A stretch of 34,216 nucleotides of DNA. Source: Candidatus Minthenecus merdequi. GTDB lineage: Bacteria > Bacteroidota > Bacteroidia > Bacteroidales > Paludibacteraceae. Under the pieces are notes generated by a model, which was not told where the DNA came from, ran no database searches, and was given only the letters and a program-made list of their open reading frames with translations. Numbering within the stretch: the first letter of the stretch is position 1; each line of letters opens with the position of its first letter. Shown piece by piece: positions 23,073 to 31,400 of the stretch. The stretch covers positions 1-34,216 of the forward strand of contig JAGHVI010000199.1 in the NCBI GenBank assembly GCA_018064385.1. The letters are read 5' to 3'. The position numbers were made by a program, and so were the translations under genes.

Positions 23073-24680
23073 TTATTTCAATAAAGACTTGTATTCGCTA
23101 TCGTTGTTAATAAGTTCTACAGCCTTGTCAATCCAAATATCGTGGCGAAGACCGATTTCAAAGGCGCCCCATTCATAATAGTATCTTTTTACTATTTCGG
23201 AAGCGAGGTTCTGTTTGATTTCCTCTGCGAAAAGTTTTAGGTCACGTTCAACATTTGGCTTGAGTGCATCCTGCATTAAACGGAAAGCTTCTGCTGAAAT
23301 TTCCTTGTAACCCTCCTGTTCAACCATATCTTGAAGATTTTTCAGGTATTTCTCGCTTTGCAAAGTGTATGAGAAATTATTATCAACCACAAACTTGCAA
23401 AAATCATCATACATCTCGTCCGTTATAACAAACTGGTCTAAAGGGGCAATTGTTGGATGTGTTGATTGAAAAGTATTAGCATATTTGAAATACATATTGC
23501 TAACAAACATATAGTCAGCGATTGTTATTTTGACTCCGTCAATAATCATACTATCAGGAGTTATACCACAACCATCTTCAATTTCACGACCATTGCGTGT
23601 TTTATATGTCTTGCGTAAAGTACTATCAATACGTTGAATACAACGACCTGAAGGCAGGTAGTATTTTGCCACTGTCATCTTCATATAATTGTCGTGTGGT
23701 AATTCTCTGATATTCTGAACAACTCCTTTTCCGAAGCTTTGTTCACCCATAATTACTGCCCGATCAAGGTCTTGAAGCGAACCAGCGAGAATTTCAGAAG
23801 ATGAGGCAGTGTTTTCATCGACAAGAACCATCAACTTCATATCTGGGTAAAGAGGTGCAGATTGTGTATGGTAGGTACGCATATTGCTGTCGTGATTACC
23901 TCGCATTTCAACAATTTTTGTATCCAGTGGGACAAAAAGCGAGACAATATCAACTGCCTGGTCAACAATACCACCTCCATTACCGCGAAGGTCAATAATC
24001 AGTGACTCTATCTGTTTGTTTTGAACCAATTCGTTGAGTGCTTTTTTGAACTCATACGCTGTTCGGTCGATAAAGTCCTCGATACGTATATAACCCACTT
24101 TCGGAGCTATTTCAGACCAATATGTTATTGTAGGCATCTTGATAGACTCGCGTTCAAATGTAAAAGAAAGTGGCTTCTTCTGACCTATTCGTTCAACCTT
24201 GACATTTATTGTCGTACCCGGTTTACCACGAAGCATTTGGCTGACCTCGTCGAGTTTCAATTTCAAACAATCTTTTCCATCTATTTCCAAAATCCGGTCA
24301 CCAGCTTTTATTCCTGCTCTTGCAGCAGGTTTTCCTTCGTATGGTTGAGAGAAATAAGGTTTGTTATCCATCAAGGTTATGATTGAACCCACACCACCAT
24401 ACTGACCTGATTTCAAACGTTTGAGAAATTCTTCGTCATCCGAAGGTATATATTGCGTGTAAGGATCCAGGCTGTAAAGCATATGACCAAGTGACTCTTT
24501 TATGAGTTTTCTGTGGTTCAAAGTATCAACATAACCTGACTCAAGTTCACGGAGAACAGAACAATAGATGTCAATATGTTCAGTGAGTTTGTCTGCAGAG
24601 TTAGTCTTTGTTGTATAAACCTGAGCCATCGCTGTCAGGTGTGCGACAAATGCTAAAAATATGAAGAGAATGCGTTTCAT
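23073..24680 (-). CDS. S41 family C-terminal processing peptidase
   Basis: 535-residue exported serine protease of the CtpA/Tsp type. Signal peptide 1-20 (FVAHLTAMAQ), N-terminal helical domain, PDZ domain at about 95-170 (GGVGSIITL, AGIKAGDRILEIDGKDCLKL) and the protease core. The Ser/Lys dyad is S293 in TASSSEILAG and K318 in EQSFGKGVVQ, with spacing identical to E. coli Tsp. The oxyanion-type LRGNGGG is at 231-237. A C-terminal helical extension follows from about 390. Likely trims or degrades periplasmic proteins, perhaps peptidoglycan hydrolases as Prc does. 86 nt separate it from the DnaJ-domain gene upstream. Confidence 0.94.
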   Translation of the reverse strand: MKRILFIFLAFVAHLTAMAQVYTTKTNSADKLTEHIDIYCSVLRELESGYVDTLNHRKLIKESLGHMLYSLDPYTQYIPSDDEEFLKRLKSGQYGGVGSIITLMDNKPYFSQPYEGKPAARAGIKAGDRILEIDGKDCLKLKLDEVSQMLRGKPGTTINVKVERIGQKKPLSFTFERESIKMPTITYWSEIAPKVGYIRIEDFIDRTAYEFKKALNELVQNKQIESLIIDLRGNGGGIVDQAVDIVSLFVPLDTKIVEMRGNHDSNMRTYHTQSAPLYPDMKLMVLVDENTASSSEILAGSLQDLDRAVIMGEQSFGKGVVQNIRELPHDNYMKMTVAKYYLPSGRCIQRIDSTLRKTYKTRNGREIEDGCGITPDSMIIDGVKITIADYMFVSNMYFKYANTFQSTHPTIAPLDQFVITDEMYDDFCKFVVDNNFSYTLQSEKYLKNLQDMVEQEGYKEISAEAFRLMQDALKPNVERDLKLFAEEIKQNLASEIVKRYYYEWGAFEIGLRHDIWIDKAVELINNDSEYKSLLK

Positions 24681-24766
24681 AAAAACTTATGGTTATTTAT
24701 GTCTTTTAGAAAAACGATTATTCGTTGTAGTCTTATTTTGCTTTATCAAACGTGAATTTATAGAAC

Positions 24767-25519
24767 TCACCTTAACAAAGTATCGTATGCCTCTTTGACC
24801 TTACGGAACTTTTCTGTTGCTATTTTCTTAGCTGACTCTCCGAGTGTTGCGACTTTGTCTGGGTGATACTTCATAGCCATTTTCCGATACGCCTTTTTAA
24901 TTTCGTCTTGCGATGCATTGGGTTGGATTTCAAGAATATCGTAAGCCCATTTCTTGTTATCCTCGCGTGGCTTGAACATTGCTTCGATTGATTTCAGGTC
25001 GTCAAACGAGATAAACATACCTGCACCAATCTGCTCAATAACTTTAACTTCGCTATCATCAATCTGTCCATCAGCAGAGGCAATCGAAAAAAGAAGATGT
25101 ATCAAGTGTATGCGTGTACTATAGTTCATATTCTCGCCACACTGACGAGAAACGGCGATGACATCAATGTGTTGTTCGAGAATTTGTTTAAGACAATGCA
25201 GAGCCTCTGTGGCTGTCTCATCGTCATAATTTTGAGCAAGAAATCTCTTGACGACATCCAATTCTGACCTTTTTATTGTGCCATCAGCCTTCATAACTGC
25301 TGCGAACAAGACAAGAAATGCCATACGGAAGTCATTAGTTGTCTGTTCGCGCGAGTATTTGCGAGAAGCACAACCTTCAGTGTTAAAATTATCGTCACCG
25401 ATAAAATACTTGGATGCTCCATCAATTGAATTGGCAATAATAATTCCTATTATTGCGCCAATAGATCCTCCAATAGTAAAACCAAGTCCACCCAAAATTA
25501 TTTTGTTCAGCCAGCCCAT
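24767..25519 (-). CDS. TerB-DnaJ domain protein (DjlA-like)
   Basis: 250-residue protein with a glycine-rich hydrophobic N-terminus (1-32, a likely membrane anchor), a TerB-like helical domain (about 62-185, with acidic KADGTIKRSE and ASADGQIDDSE repeats) and a C-terminal J domain (192-250, HPD at 219-221). This order is that of DjlA, a membrane-bound DnaK co-chaperone. It should recruit DnaK to the membrane; its client is unknown. 9 nt downstream of pyrH. The 86-nt gap after it holds a small motif TTTATAGAACTCACC resembling the dispersed repeat's end. Confidence 0.9.
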   Translation of the reverse strand: MGWLNKIILGGLGFTIGGSIGAIIGIIIANSIDGASKYFIGDDNFNTEGCASRKYSREQTTNDFRMAFLVLFAAVMKADGTIKRSELDVVKRFLAQNYDDETATEALHCLKQILEQHIDVIAVSRQCGENMNYSTRIHLIHLLFSIASADGQIDDSEVKVIEQIGAGMFISFDDLKSIEAMFKPREDNKKWAYDILEIQPNASQDEIKKAYRKMAMKYHPDKVATLGESAKKIATEKFRKVKEAYDTLLR

Positions 25520-25528
25520 AGAGAAAGT

Positions 25529-26236
25529 TTAATTATGGACTAATGTGCCGATATTTTCACCGCTTACGACTTTCATCAAATTACCGACAGTGTCCATATC
25601 AAAAACAATAATCGGGAGGTTATTCTCTTTACACATTGTTGTAGCAGTCAGATCCATAACCTTCAGACCCCGCTTGTAAATCTCATCGTAGGTAATCTCA
25701 TCGAACTTGGTTGCAGTAGGGTCTTTTTCTGGGTCAGCGGTATATATTCCATCGACGCGTGTACCTTTCAGCATCACGTCAGCCTTAATCTCTATTCCTC
25801 GGAGGGAAGACCCTGTGTCGGTGGTGAAATATGGATTACCAGTGCCAGCCGAGAAAATTGTCACTTCGCCTCGTTCCAGAGTCTCAATAGCTTTATCACG
25901 TGTATAAAACTCGCCAATAGGTTCCATTCTTACAGCTGTCAGCACACGAGCCTTAACACCCTCATTGTCAAGTGCTGATGCAAGAGCAAGAGAATTAATT
26001 ACAGTAGCAAGCATACCCATTTGGTCACCTTTTACCCGATCAAAACCACGACCAGCGCCGCTCAGTCCACGGAAAATATTACCTCCACCGATAACGATAC
26101 CGACCTGTACACCTCTGCGTACAATTTCAGAAATCTGTTTAGCATACTCGCCAAGACGCTTATCGTCTATGCCGTATTTCTGTTCACCCATCAGCGACTC
26201 TCCGCTGAGTTTCAGAAGAACTCTTTTGAATTTCAT
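25529..26236 (-). CDS. pyrH: UMP kinase
   Basis: 235-residue cytoplasmic UMP kinase of the amino acid kinase fold; it phosphorylates UMP to UDP for RNA, DNA and UDP-sugar synthesis. Diagnostic stretches are LLKLSGESLMG at the N-terminus, GIVIGGGNIFRG, the GDQMGMLATVINSLAL helix, FSAGTGNPYFTTDT and VDGIYTADPEKDP. Length and motifs are typical. It lies between pssA (12 nt) and the TerB-DnaJ gene (9 nt). UDP supply could matter for the UDP-sugar enzymes further down the same gene run, though this is only context. Confidence 0.97.
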   Translation of the reverse strand: MKFKRVLLKLSGESLMGEQKYGIDDKRLGEYAKQISEIVRRGVQVGIVIGGGNIFRGLSGAGRGFDRVKGDQMGMLATVINSLALASALDNEGVKARVLTAVRMEPIGEFYTRDKAIETLERGEVTIFSAGTGNPYFTTDTGSSLRGIEIKADVMLKGTRVDGIYTADPEKDPTATKFDEITYDEIYKRGLKVMDLTATTMCKENNLPIIVFDMDTVGNLMKVVSGENIGTLVHN

Positions 26237-26248
26237 TAGATTATTTTT

Positions 26249-26965
26249 TTAACACCACCTTCGCAAAGTGATGGACATTATTATATAAAGCAGTATCACA
26301 AACACGAGCCCAGACTCGTGGAAAACGATTAAGAATAATAGAGATAAAGCAAGGAAAACGAACCTCACCCAATTTTCTCTGAATCTAAAATTATGAAACT
26401 TCAGCGAAAACATTGGAATCTCTGATACCAAAAGCAATGATGTAAGAACCACCAACGCAAGAATTGTCCAACATAAAATCATTAGGATGTCAAAATCTCT
26501 ACATATCAGAGAACATAAAAACAGACTCCAATCATTAAAAGACTGGAGATTGGCAAGACCGAGCCAAAACAAGGCATTTGCAGGTGTTGCCAATCCTAAG
26601 AACGATGATGTTTGACGAGAATCTATGTTGAATTTTGCCAATCTTAATGCAGAAAACAGAGTTATCAAAAAGCCAAAGTAAGGAATGAAAATAAATACAG
26701 AAGCAAGTGGAGAGAGAAGACGAAAAGCCACAATACCGGGTACAAGACCGAAAGTAATCATATCAGCAAGTGAATCAAGTTCTTTGCCCATAGGCGACTG
26801 GACTTTCAGCAACCGAGCAGAAGCACCATCGCAGAAATCAAACAATGCTCCACAAACTACAAAAAGCAAAGCCAAGCGGAAATCATAGTTATACGCAAAG
26901 ATAGCGGCAATAATTCCGCACATTTGGTTGGATAGGGTAATGATATTAGGGATATGTTTTTTCAT
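26249..26965 (-). CDS. pssA: CDP-diacylglycerol-serine O-phosphatidyltransferase
   Basis: 238-residue integral membrane CDP-alcohol phosphatidyltransferase making phosphatidylserine, the precursor of phosphatidylethanolamine. The signature D46-G-x2-A-R51-x8-G60-x3-D64-x3-D68 is seen in CDGASARLLKVQSPMGKELD. Six or so hydrophobic segments follow. I place the start at MKKHIPNIITLSN (26965), which gives an ATGA overlap with the upstream gene's stop; the longer frame to 26989 adds eight residues. A paralogous CDP-alcohol transferase cannot be excluded, but the N-terminal IPNIITLSNQMCGIIA is typical of PssA. Confidence 0.92.
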   Translation of the reverse strand: MKKHIPNIITLSNQMCGIIAAIFAYNYDFRLALLFVVCGALFDFCDGASARLLKVQSPMGKELDSLADMITFGLVPGIVAFRLLSPLASVFIFIPYFGFLITLFSALRLAKFNIDSRQTSSFLGLATPANALFWLGLANLQSFNDWSLFLCSLICRDFDILMILCWTILALVVLTSLLLVSEIPMFSLKFHNFRFRENWVRFVFLALSLLFLIVFHESGLVFVILLYIIMSITLRRWC

Positions 26966-27699
26966 AATTGTTTGCAATGAAGAACCCAAGCAGTGAGATT
27001 TTCTTCCTTAATAAAATCAGCGGCTTCATTGTAGGAAACAAATCTTGCAGCACAAATGCGAAAATGGCCATCACGTTCAATGATTTCCATTGAGTCGCAG
27101 CCTGTTTTGTTTACAATCCAATTGACAGCATCCTCGCGTGAGTTCAGCGAAGAAATGATTACACAATAATCTTTTGGTTCGGTTTCTTCGATAATTTCGA
27201 TTTCGGAGACCTCTTTTTCGGTATTAGCAAAAAATTCTGGAATCAAGCGAGCTTCAACAACGTGGTTGTCCGAAACATTGTTAACGGGGACAGTCAGGTT
27301 AATGAAAAAAGCAAATGCCACAGCTGCGGCATATTTACCAAAACTGGCGAACAGGTTTTGGTGATGAATTTCTTCAACAGGTATTATGGAGAATCCATAA
27401 TTGGCAGGGAGTTGACTACTCCACCCTATCAGAGCATTAACATCGAGTTCTTTAGTCGACTCTTCAACCAAATTAACCGCATCCTCGAATTTAATTCTCA
27501 GGTCACGCATCACCAGCTCTGCAAGCGCATTATCTCTGCATTGTGTATTTTCAGCAAAGACAACAAAGTCACCAGGTGGAAGAATTGACGACTCCATCAA
27601 GTAAGCATTTTTATGTTCGAGGCGGAAAGTTCCCACTCCCGGTACATTCGCCATGCCGTATCTCGACAAAAGTTGAACTATGTATTTATTTATATTCAT
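26962..27699 (-). CDS. HU-CCDC81 and SPOR domain protein
   Basis: 245-residue protein. Two N-terminal HU-like/CCDC81 modules (about 1-55 and 56-100, with VPGVGTFRLEHKNAYL), one TM helix (about 118-138) and a C-terminal SPOR domain (177-243, YCVIISSLNSREDAVNWIV). SPOR domains bind peptidoglycan denuded of stem peptides, usually at the septum. The HU-CCDC81 part would face the cytoplasm, so the protein may link an internal partner, possibly the nucleoid or a cytoskeletal element, to septal wall. It overlaps both neighbours by 4 nt. Function is inferred from domains; this Bacteroidota architecture has no settled role. Confidence 0.85.
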   Translation of the reverse strand: MNINKYIVQLLSRYGMANVPGVGTFRLEHKNAYLMESSILPPGDFVVFAENTQCRDNALAELVMRDLRIKFEDAVNLVEESTKELDVNALIGWSSQLPANYGFSIIPVEEIHHQNLFASFGKYAAAVAFAFFINLTVPVNNVSDNHVVEARLIPEFFANTEKEVSEIEIIEETEPKDYCVIISSLNSREDAVNWIVNKTGCDSMEIIERDGHFRICAARFVSYNEAADFIKEENLTAWVLHCKQL

Positions 27700-28220
27700 T
27701 GTTCCAAAGAGTATATAGCATGAAAGAATGATGATTTAGAGCGATCTTCTATTTTTATGCCTTTTCGTGCCATATTCAACATACCATCATCCATTAGATT
27801 AGTAAAATTATGAAATCTGCCCAAAGCAAGGTAGGCGGTCAAACGTTCCAATTCATTCTGGGAATCCTCCATAGCGAGCAAATCTGGTATCAAACTTGGA
27901 ATTTTAGACAGAAGAGCAAATGATATTATCTCAGCCAGTTCAGAATTCGAGACACCCTTCATCCATTGGCGAAGTCGTACAGAATCCATCACATCAAGAG
28001 GACAAAGCAACGTTGCGATAAGTTTATGTTCGCGCACTTCAGAATTCCAAAGTTGAACAGAAATGTCGTAATCACGGTCAAATTCCGTTGCGATTTCGCA
28101 TATTCTGACCCAGTCAACGCCCAAAGTCTTGGAATAACCCAATGAAGAATTACGAAGTTTTTCGGCACATATTCCGTTCATCGAGAGAGCCAATCTATGT
28201 TTTATTTGTGTTATAGTCAT
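27696..28220 (-). CDS. AlkD-like DNA alkylation repair HEAT protein
   Basis: 174-residue all-helical protein resembling the AlkC/AlkD (DNA alkylation repair enzyme) superfamily. It has an N-terminal SLGYSKTLGVDWVRICEIAT (YGV.....LR-like block), AlkD-like SVQLWNSEVREHKLIATLL (E and R/H of the HEAT repeat), then further helix pairs. It is shorter than typical AlkD (about 220-230 residues). AlkD glycosylases flip alkylated bases without inserting a side chain; the key Asp/Trp/Arg could not be placed, so activity is uncertain. First gene of the long run, 4-nt overlap with the HU-SPOR gene and a strong promoter 62 nt upstream. Confidence 0.75.
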   Translation of the reverse strand: MTITQIKHRLALSMNGICAEKLRNSSLGYSKTLGVDWVRICEIATEFDRDYDISVQLWNSEVREHKLIATLLCPLDVMDSVRLRQWMKGVSNSELAEIISFALLSKIPSLIPDLLAMEDSQNELERLTAYLALGRFHNFTNLMDDGMLNMARKGIKIEDRSKSSFFHAIYSLEQ

Positions 28221-28281
28221 TGCGATGAAATATCATTATCAGAGAGTTAAGAACCGAACGAGCAATTCTTGACGTGACTTG

Positions 28282-28313
28282 CAAAGTTACTAAAAATATT
28301 TCTAAATCTCAAA
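28282..28313 (-). promoter_or_regulatory. Promoter of the long minus-strand gene run
   Basis: TTTG (28313-28310), 20 nt, TAACTTTG (28289-28282) on the minus strand exactly match the Bacteroidota consensus. The first start codon (28220) is about 55 nt from the expected transcription start. Confidence 0.75.
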
Positions 28314-28356
28314 CAAATCGGACGAAAAAATAATTATGAAAAAAAACATCGTTTTT

Positions 28357-28388
28357 CTTGCATATATGCGAAAAATGTCGTACCTTTG
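28357..28388 (+). promoter_or_regulatory. Promoter of tRNA-His
   Basis: CTTG at 28357-28360, 20 nt, TACCTTTG at 28381-28388, 26 nt before the tRNA 5' end. Confidence 0.7.
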
Positions 28389-28414
28389 CACACGCTTTCG
28401 AGAGGAAGTTTTAT

Positions 28415-28489
28415 GGTGGACGTAGCTCAGTTGGTTAGAGCATCGGATTGTGGTTCCGAGGGTCGTGGGTTCGAGTCCCATCTTCCACC
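28415..28489 (+). tRNA. tRNA-His (GTG)
   Basis: About 75 nt, with the extra 5' G (28415) opposite a C discriminator that marks tRNA-His. D-arm GCTCAGTTGGTTAGAGC, anticodon stem/loop CGGATTGTGGTTCCG with anticodon GTG, T-arm GTGGGTTCGAGTCCCAT. One C-T mismatch in the acceptor stem (position 6/67). CCA is not encoded. Confidence 0.96.
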
Positions 28490-28508
28490 CCCAGATGAAA
28501 TTTCATAG

Positions 28509-28547
28509 AAAAAGAGTGTTGTATTTTTGATACGACACTCTTTTTTT
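28509..28547 (+). terminator. Terminator of tRNA-His
   Basis: A 16-bp stem with one G-T pair (28509-28524 with 28530-28545), loop TTTTG, and a run of seven T, 20 nt after the tRNA. Confidence 0.92.
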
Positions 28548-28564
28548 GATTAAAGGTTGACAGG

Positions 28565-28665
28565 TTGTCAGTCGGTCACATAGCCCGCTATGCTCCCTTC
28601 TTCCGCACAGCAATCTGCTAAAAATAAACTTCAAAATCGTCTCAACCTAATTTATAGAACCACCC
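28565..28665. repeat. Dispersed intergenic repeat, right copy
   Basis: 28565-28591 is the exact reverse complement of 78-104 (27 bases). 28620-28646 matches 117-141 in direct orientation with two one-base insertions and one substitution, and 28653-28665 is TATAGAACCACCC, matching the left copy's end with differences (TAATAGAACTACCC). The last motif recurs inverted at 28714-28726, beyond the terminator, and at 32540-32551. Confidence 0.75.
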
Positions 28666-28671
28666 ATAAAA

Positions 28672-28700
28672 AAAATGGAGGCTGAAATTGCCTCCATTTT
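28672..28700 (-). terminator. Terminator of the DivIC/TonB-receptor operon
   Basis: An 11-bp perfect stem (AAAATGGAGGC 28672-28682, GCCTCCATTTT 28690-28700), 7-nt loop, followed on the minus strand by a T-tract. It is flanked by inverted copies of TATAGAACCACCC. Confidence 0.9.
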
Positions 28701-28729
28701 CGTGTGATATTAAGGGTGGTTCTATACAT

Positions 28730-30817
28730 TTATTTTCTCTTCTTCTCTCTGTCAAATTTGTATGAGAAACCAACGAGTATTTGGCAATGATTTTGATTGT
28801 ACTCCTTGGTGATTGTTTCGTTACCAGACTTTTGTATATCAGTCGAAAGATAATCGTATGTATTTTCGAAGGTCAATCGTGCCGACCAAGGGCCCCAAGC
28901 TTTGCTAACATTCAACTCCATATATACTACATCTCCCTTAGTGATATCGCCGTGATAGATATGACTATTGTAAATACATTGTCCTGAGACAATCCAGCCC
29001 TTTTCGAAATGGAGTACAGGTAGTACCATCAGGTTATAATAAAACATATTATCACGCTTATTGGAGTTTTCAGGTTTTTGGATATTGTCGTAGAAATTTG
29101 CACCAAAAGTTACTGAAAGCAGTCCTGTCTGCCAGAAGAGCGAAACTCTGCCGTCGATGATATGATTGGTAACATCACTATTCTTCCAGGTTACAGTCGG
29201 TGCTCCACCTAACGTATCAGGAATTGTTGTTTGATAAATAAGGTTTTCAGAGTTTACATATTCGACAGCTGCGCTCAACTGCAGTTCGTGACGTTTATTG
29301 CTGTATTGGTAAGAATACTGTAAATCAACATTATAGAGAATAGGTTCTTTCAACGAACTTACACCTTGATACCACTTATTCTCAATTTGATTATAGTACT
29401 TCTTGCTATACAGCTGCAAATTGCTTGGTGTAGTTATACTACGCGATGTTGAAGTACGTAATTGGTGGTTTTTCACTGGGGTATAAGTGAAGTTGAAATT
29501 TCCGAAAACATCGTTGTAAAAATTATTTTGCCAACTTGAATCACCACCTCTGCCCCGTCTGACCTTGAAACGATACTTCATCGACAACTCCATTTGTATT
29601 TTAGAGTATTCGTAATTAAATGTAAGATATGGGGTTAGTGTATAATCCTGAGTAAAGTCATCAAAAATTTTATACGTATTTTGCACTGAATAGTCAGTAC
29701 CATTTGCAAATCCCATATTGAAATTGAGTCCTGGTTTCAATTTAAGAATATGTGCGGCACTTTCAGGCAGGAGATGAAATCTGTAGTATATAGAAGTAGA
29801 GATATTGTGTGGCCTGCTGATATATTTAGAGTATTTTTCTCCAGATTTACGTTCCATTTCATTGTAAAGTCCCGAATAAAGAAACATATTTTCGTCTTTT
29901 GCATAATTATTGCTGTAAGTGAGTGAAGCATAGAGTTTTTGGTCTCGTCGGTCGTAAAGACGTTCAAACTTAAGAATTACATCTGTCTGAGAATGAAGAG
30001 CAGGAGCATTGAGATAAGAATAACCGCTTAAATATGTACCAATATCTGTTTTATTTTTGTCAACATATTGCACAAAATGAGTCATTTGACTAGTTGAATC
30101 AGTGTAGTTATCAAGGTTTTGTATAGCCCAAAAAGTCAGTTTGTCGTATTTATTGAATTGATATGCAAGACCGAATTTTAATGCTTCGCTAAATCCTTTA
30201 TAATAATTATTAAAGAAACGCCACTCTGCTGCATTTGAATAATCTAATGATTCTTTTTCTTCTTCCTTGTAATCGTAGTAATTAAACATAGCAGAGCCAT
30301 AGATGGTCAACTTATTTTTTTTATAAGCCAAAGCGACAGACGGCATCACTCTAAAATCAGAGGAAACATCCAACGACACTTGACCAGAAAAGCCAGAATC
30401 GACAGCCAAGGTAACAATATTTATCACGCCACCCACGCCGCTGGTAGATTGCGACACAGAAGGGTCAGTAGAAATCTCGACATGATGGATTTCAGAAATC
30501 ATCGTATGAGCCAATACATTATATTTATTAAAACCGACCGACACACCATCAAGTTGGACATCGTATCGATTTAAGATGTCATTAATGTTACGATCAAGCA
30601 ACTCTGGGAACATAGTAAGTACGTCAACAACCATTGTGTTTGGTGGGAGTCCCAACTCGTTGACGTATATTAATTTTTCGTCAATACCAAGTACCACGAT
30701 ATCACGTTGAGGAGGAATAGAGTCACTGTCATTAGGAGCGACGAATTCAGTATTGACCTCTGCAAAAGAGGTCAAACTCAACGTTAACAGTATAAAAAAA
30801 AGGAATACTCTTCTCAT
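28730..30817 (-). CDS. TonB-dependent receptor-like outer-membrane protein
   Basis: 695-residue outer-membrane beta-barrel protein. Signal peptide 1-19 (LTLSLTSFAE), plug domain at about 40-140 (PPNTMVVDVLTMFPELL, NINDILNRYDVQLDGV, VEISTDPSVSQSTSGVGGVINIVT) and a barrel made of alternating aromatic strands to the end. No N-terminal carboxypeptidase-like domain and no clear TonB box are seen, so it differs from SusC-type transporters; the plug is also short. The ligand is unknown. It follows the DivIC gene by 21 nt and ends in a clear terminator. The C-terminus GFSYKFDREKKRK lacks the terminal aromatic typical for barrel insertion but has one 9 residues earlier. Confidence 0.85.
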   Translation of the reverse strand: MRRVFLFFILLTLSLTSFAEVNTEFVAPNDSDSIPPQRDIVVLGIDEKLIYVNELGLPPNTMVVDVLTMFPELLDRNINDILNRYDVQLDGVSVGFNKYNVLAHTMISEIHHVEISTDPSVSQSTSGVGGVINIVTLAVDSGFSGQVSLDVSSDFRVMPSVALAYKKNKLTIYGSAMFNYYDYKEEEKESLDYSNAAEWRFFNNYYKGFSEALKFGLAYQFNKYDKLTFWAIQNLDNYTDSTSQMTHFVQYVDKNKTDIGTYLSGYSYLNAPALHSQTDVILKFERLYDRRDQKLYASLTYSNNYAKDENMFLYSGLYNEMERKSGEKYSKYISRPHNISTSIYYRFHLLPESAAHILKLKPGLNFNMGFANGTDYSVQNTYKIFDDFTQDYTLTPYLTFNYEYSKIQMELSMKYRFKVRRGRGGDSSWQNNFYNDVFGNFNFTYTPVKNHQLRTSTSRSITTPSNLQLYSKKYYNQIENKWYQGVSSLKEPILYNVDLQYSYQYSNKRHELQLSAAVEYVNSENLIYQTTIPDTLGGAPTVTWKNSDVTNHIIDGRVSLFWQTGLLSVTFGANFYDNIQKPENSNKRDNMFYYNLMVLPVLHFEKGWIVSGQCIYNSHIYHGDITKGDVVYMELNVSKAWGPWSARLTFENTYDYLSTDIQKSGNETITKEYNQNHCQILVGFSYKFDREKKRK

Positions 30818-30838
30818 AATTATATAATATGTGTAATT

Positions 30839-31144
30839 TTACTCTGGTTCTTCGATTAAGAAAACATCCTCGTCCTCAGCATGCATTAAGTACTGTTCGC
30901 GTGCGTAACGTTCGAGTGTTGAGTCATTTTTGCAAAGGTTAGTAATATTCTCATCAGTTTTTGAGATACGTTCCTCGTAGAACTCAATGTCATCATTCAC
31001 TCTTTTCTGCTGTCTGTATAGTTCAAATCTTTTCAAGAAACTATACTCGTCAATAAAGGCGATAAAGATAAAGAAAATCACAAAAGTGATGGTATATTTA
31101 TTAATCCAGAAAGGGCGCTTATACCATAACGACCTAATATTCAT
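30839..31144 (-). CDS. Septum formation initiator DivIC/FtsB-like
   Basis: 101-residue bitopic membrane protein. A basic N-terminus, one TM helix (about 18-35, YTITFVIFFIFIAFIDEY), then a coiled coil (about 36-80, YRQQKRVNDDIEFYEERISK) and the family's C-terminal block ERYAREQYLMHAEDEDVFLIEE. FtsB/DivIC joins FtsL and FtsQ in the division site complex that activates septal wall synthesis. First gene of a two-gene operon with the TonB-type receptor. Confidence 0.9.
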   Translation of the reverse strand: MNIRSLWYKRPFWINKYTITFVIFFIFIAFIDEYSFLKRFELYRQQKRVNDDIEFYEERISKTDENITNLCKNDSTLERYAREQYLMHAEDEDVFLIEEPE

Positions 31145-31194
31145 ACTATTGTAACAGTATAAAATGTTAATTGTAACTTACAGCAATAATGCTG

Positions 31195-31225
31195 CAAATT
31201 TAATAATAAAAATTGAGAATACAAT
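31195..31225 (-). promoter_or_regulatory. Promoter of the DivIC operon
   Basis: ATTG (31225-31222), 19 nt, TAAATTTG (31202-31195) on the minus strand. An inverted repeat CAGCA-ATAA-TGCTG at 31181-31194 lies at the expected transcription start and may be an operator. Confidence 0.5.
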
Positions 31226-31301
31226 ATATTTATGGAAAAAAAATTCACACATCGACTTTTTCGTCATCAGTTGACTAAGGGAAAAAATAAATAGTAAAAA
31301 G

Positions 31302-31333
31302 TTTGGTTGAATGAAAAAAAAGTTGTAACTTTG
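31302..31333 (+). promoter_or_regulatory. Promoter of the rpsF-rpsR-rplI operon
   Basis: TTTG at 31302-31305, 20 nt, TAACTTTG at 31326-31333, a full match to the consensus. The leader (31340-31400) holds a small hairpin CAAGC-TTAT-GCTTG at 31347-31360. It may be a feedback site for S6/S18, but I could not match the known S6:S18 leader motif. Confidence 0.8.
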
Positions 31334-31400
31334 CAGCCGATTTTCAAGCTTATGCTTGGAGATATGTATCTAATTCATTAACAAACAAAAAACAATCATT

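Noticed and set aside
24750..24765. Fifth copy of the dispersed repeat end (TTTATAGAACTCACC)
   Set aside because: Only a short, imperfect match next to the DnaJ-domain gene stop; too short to count as a copy.
31340..31400. S6:S18 leader regulatory motif before rpsF
   Set aside because: A small hairpin is present but the known conserved CCG-bulge structure could not be recognised with confidence.
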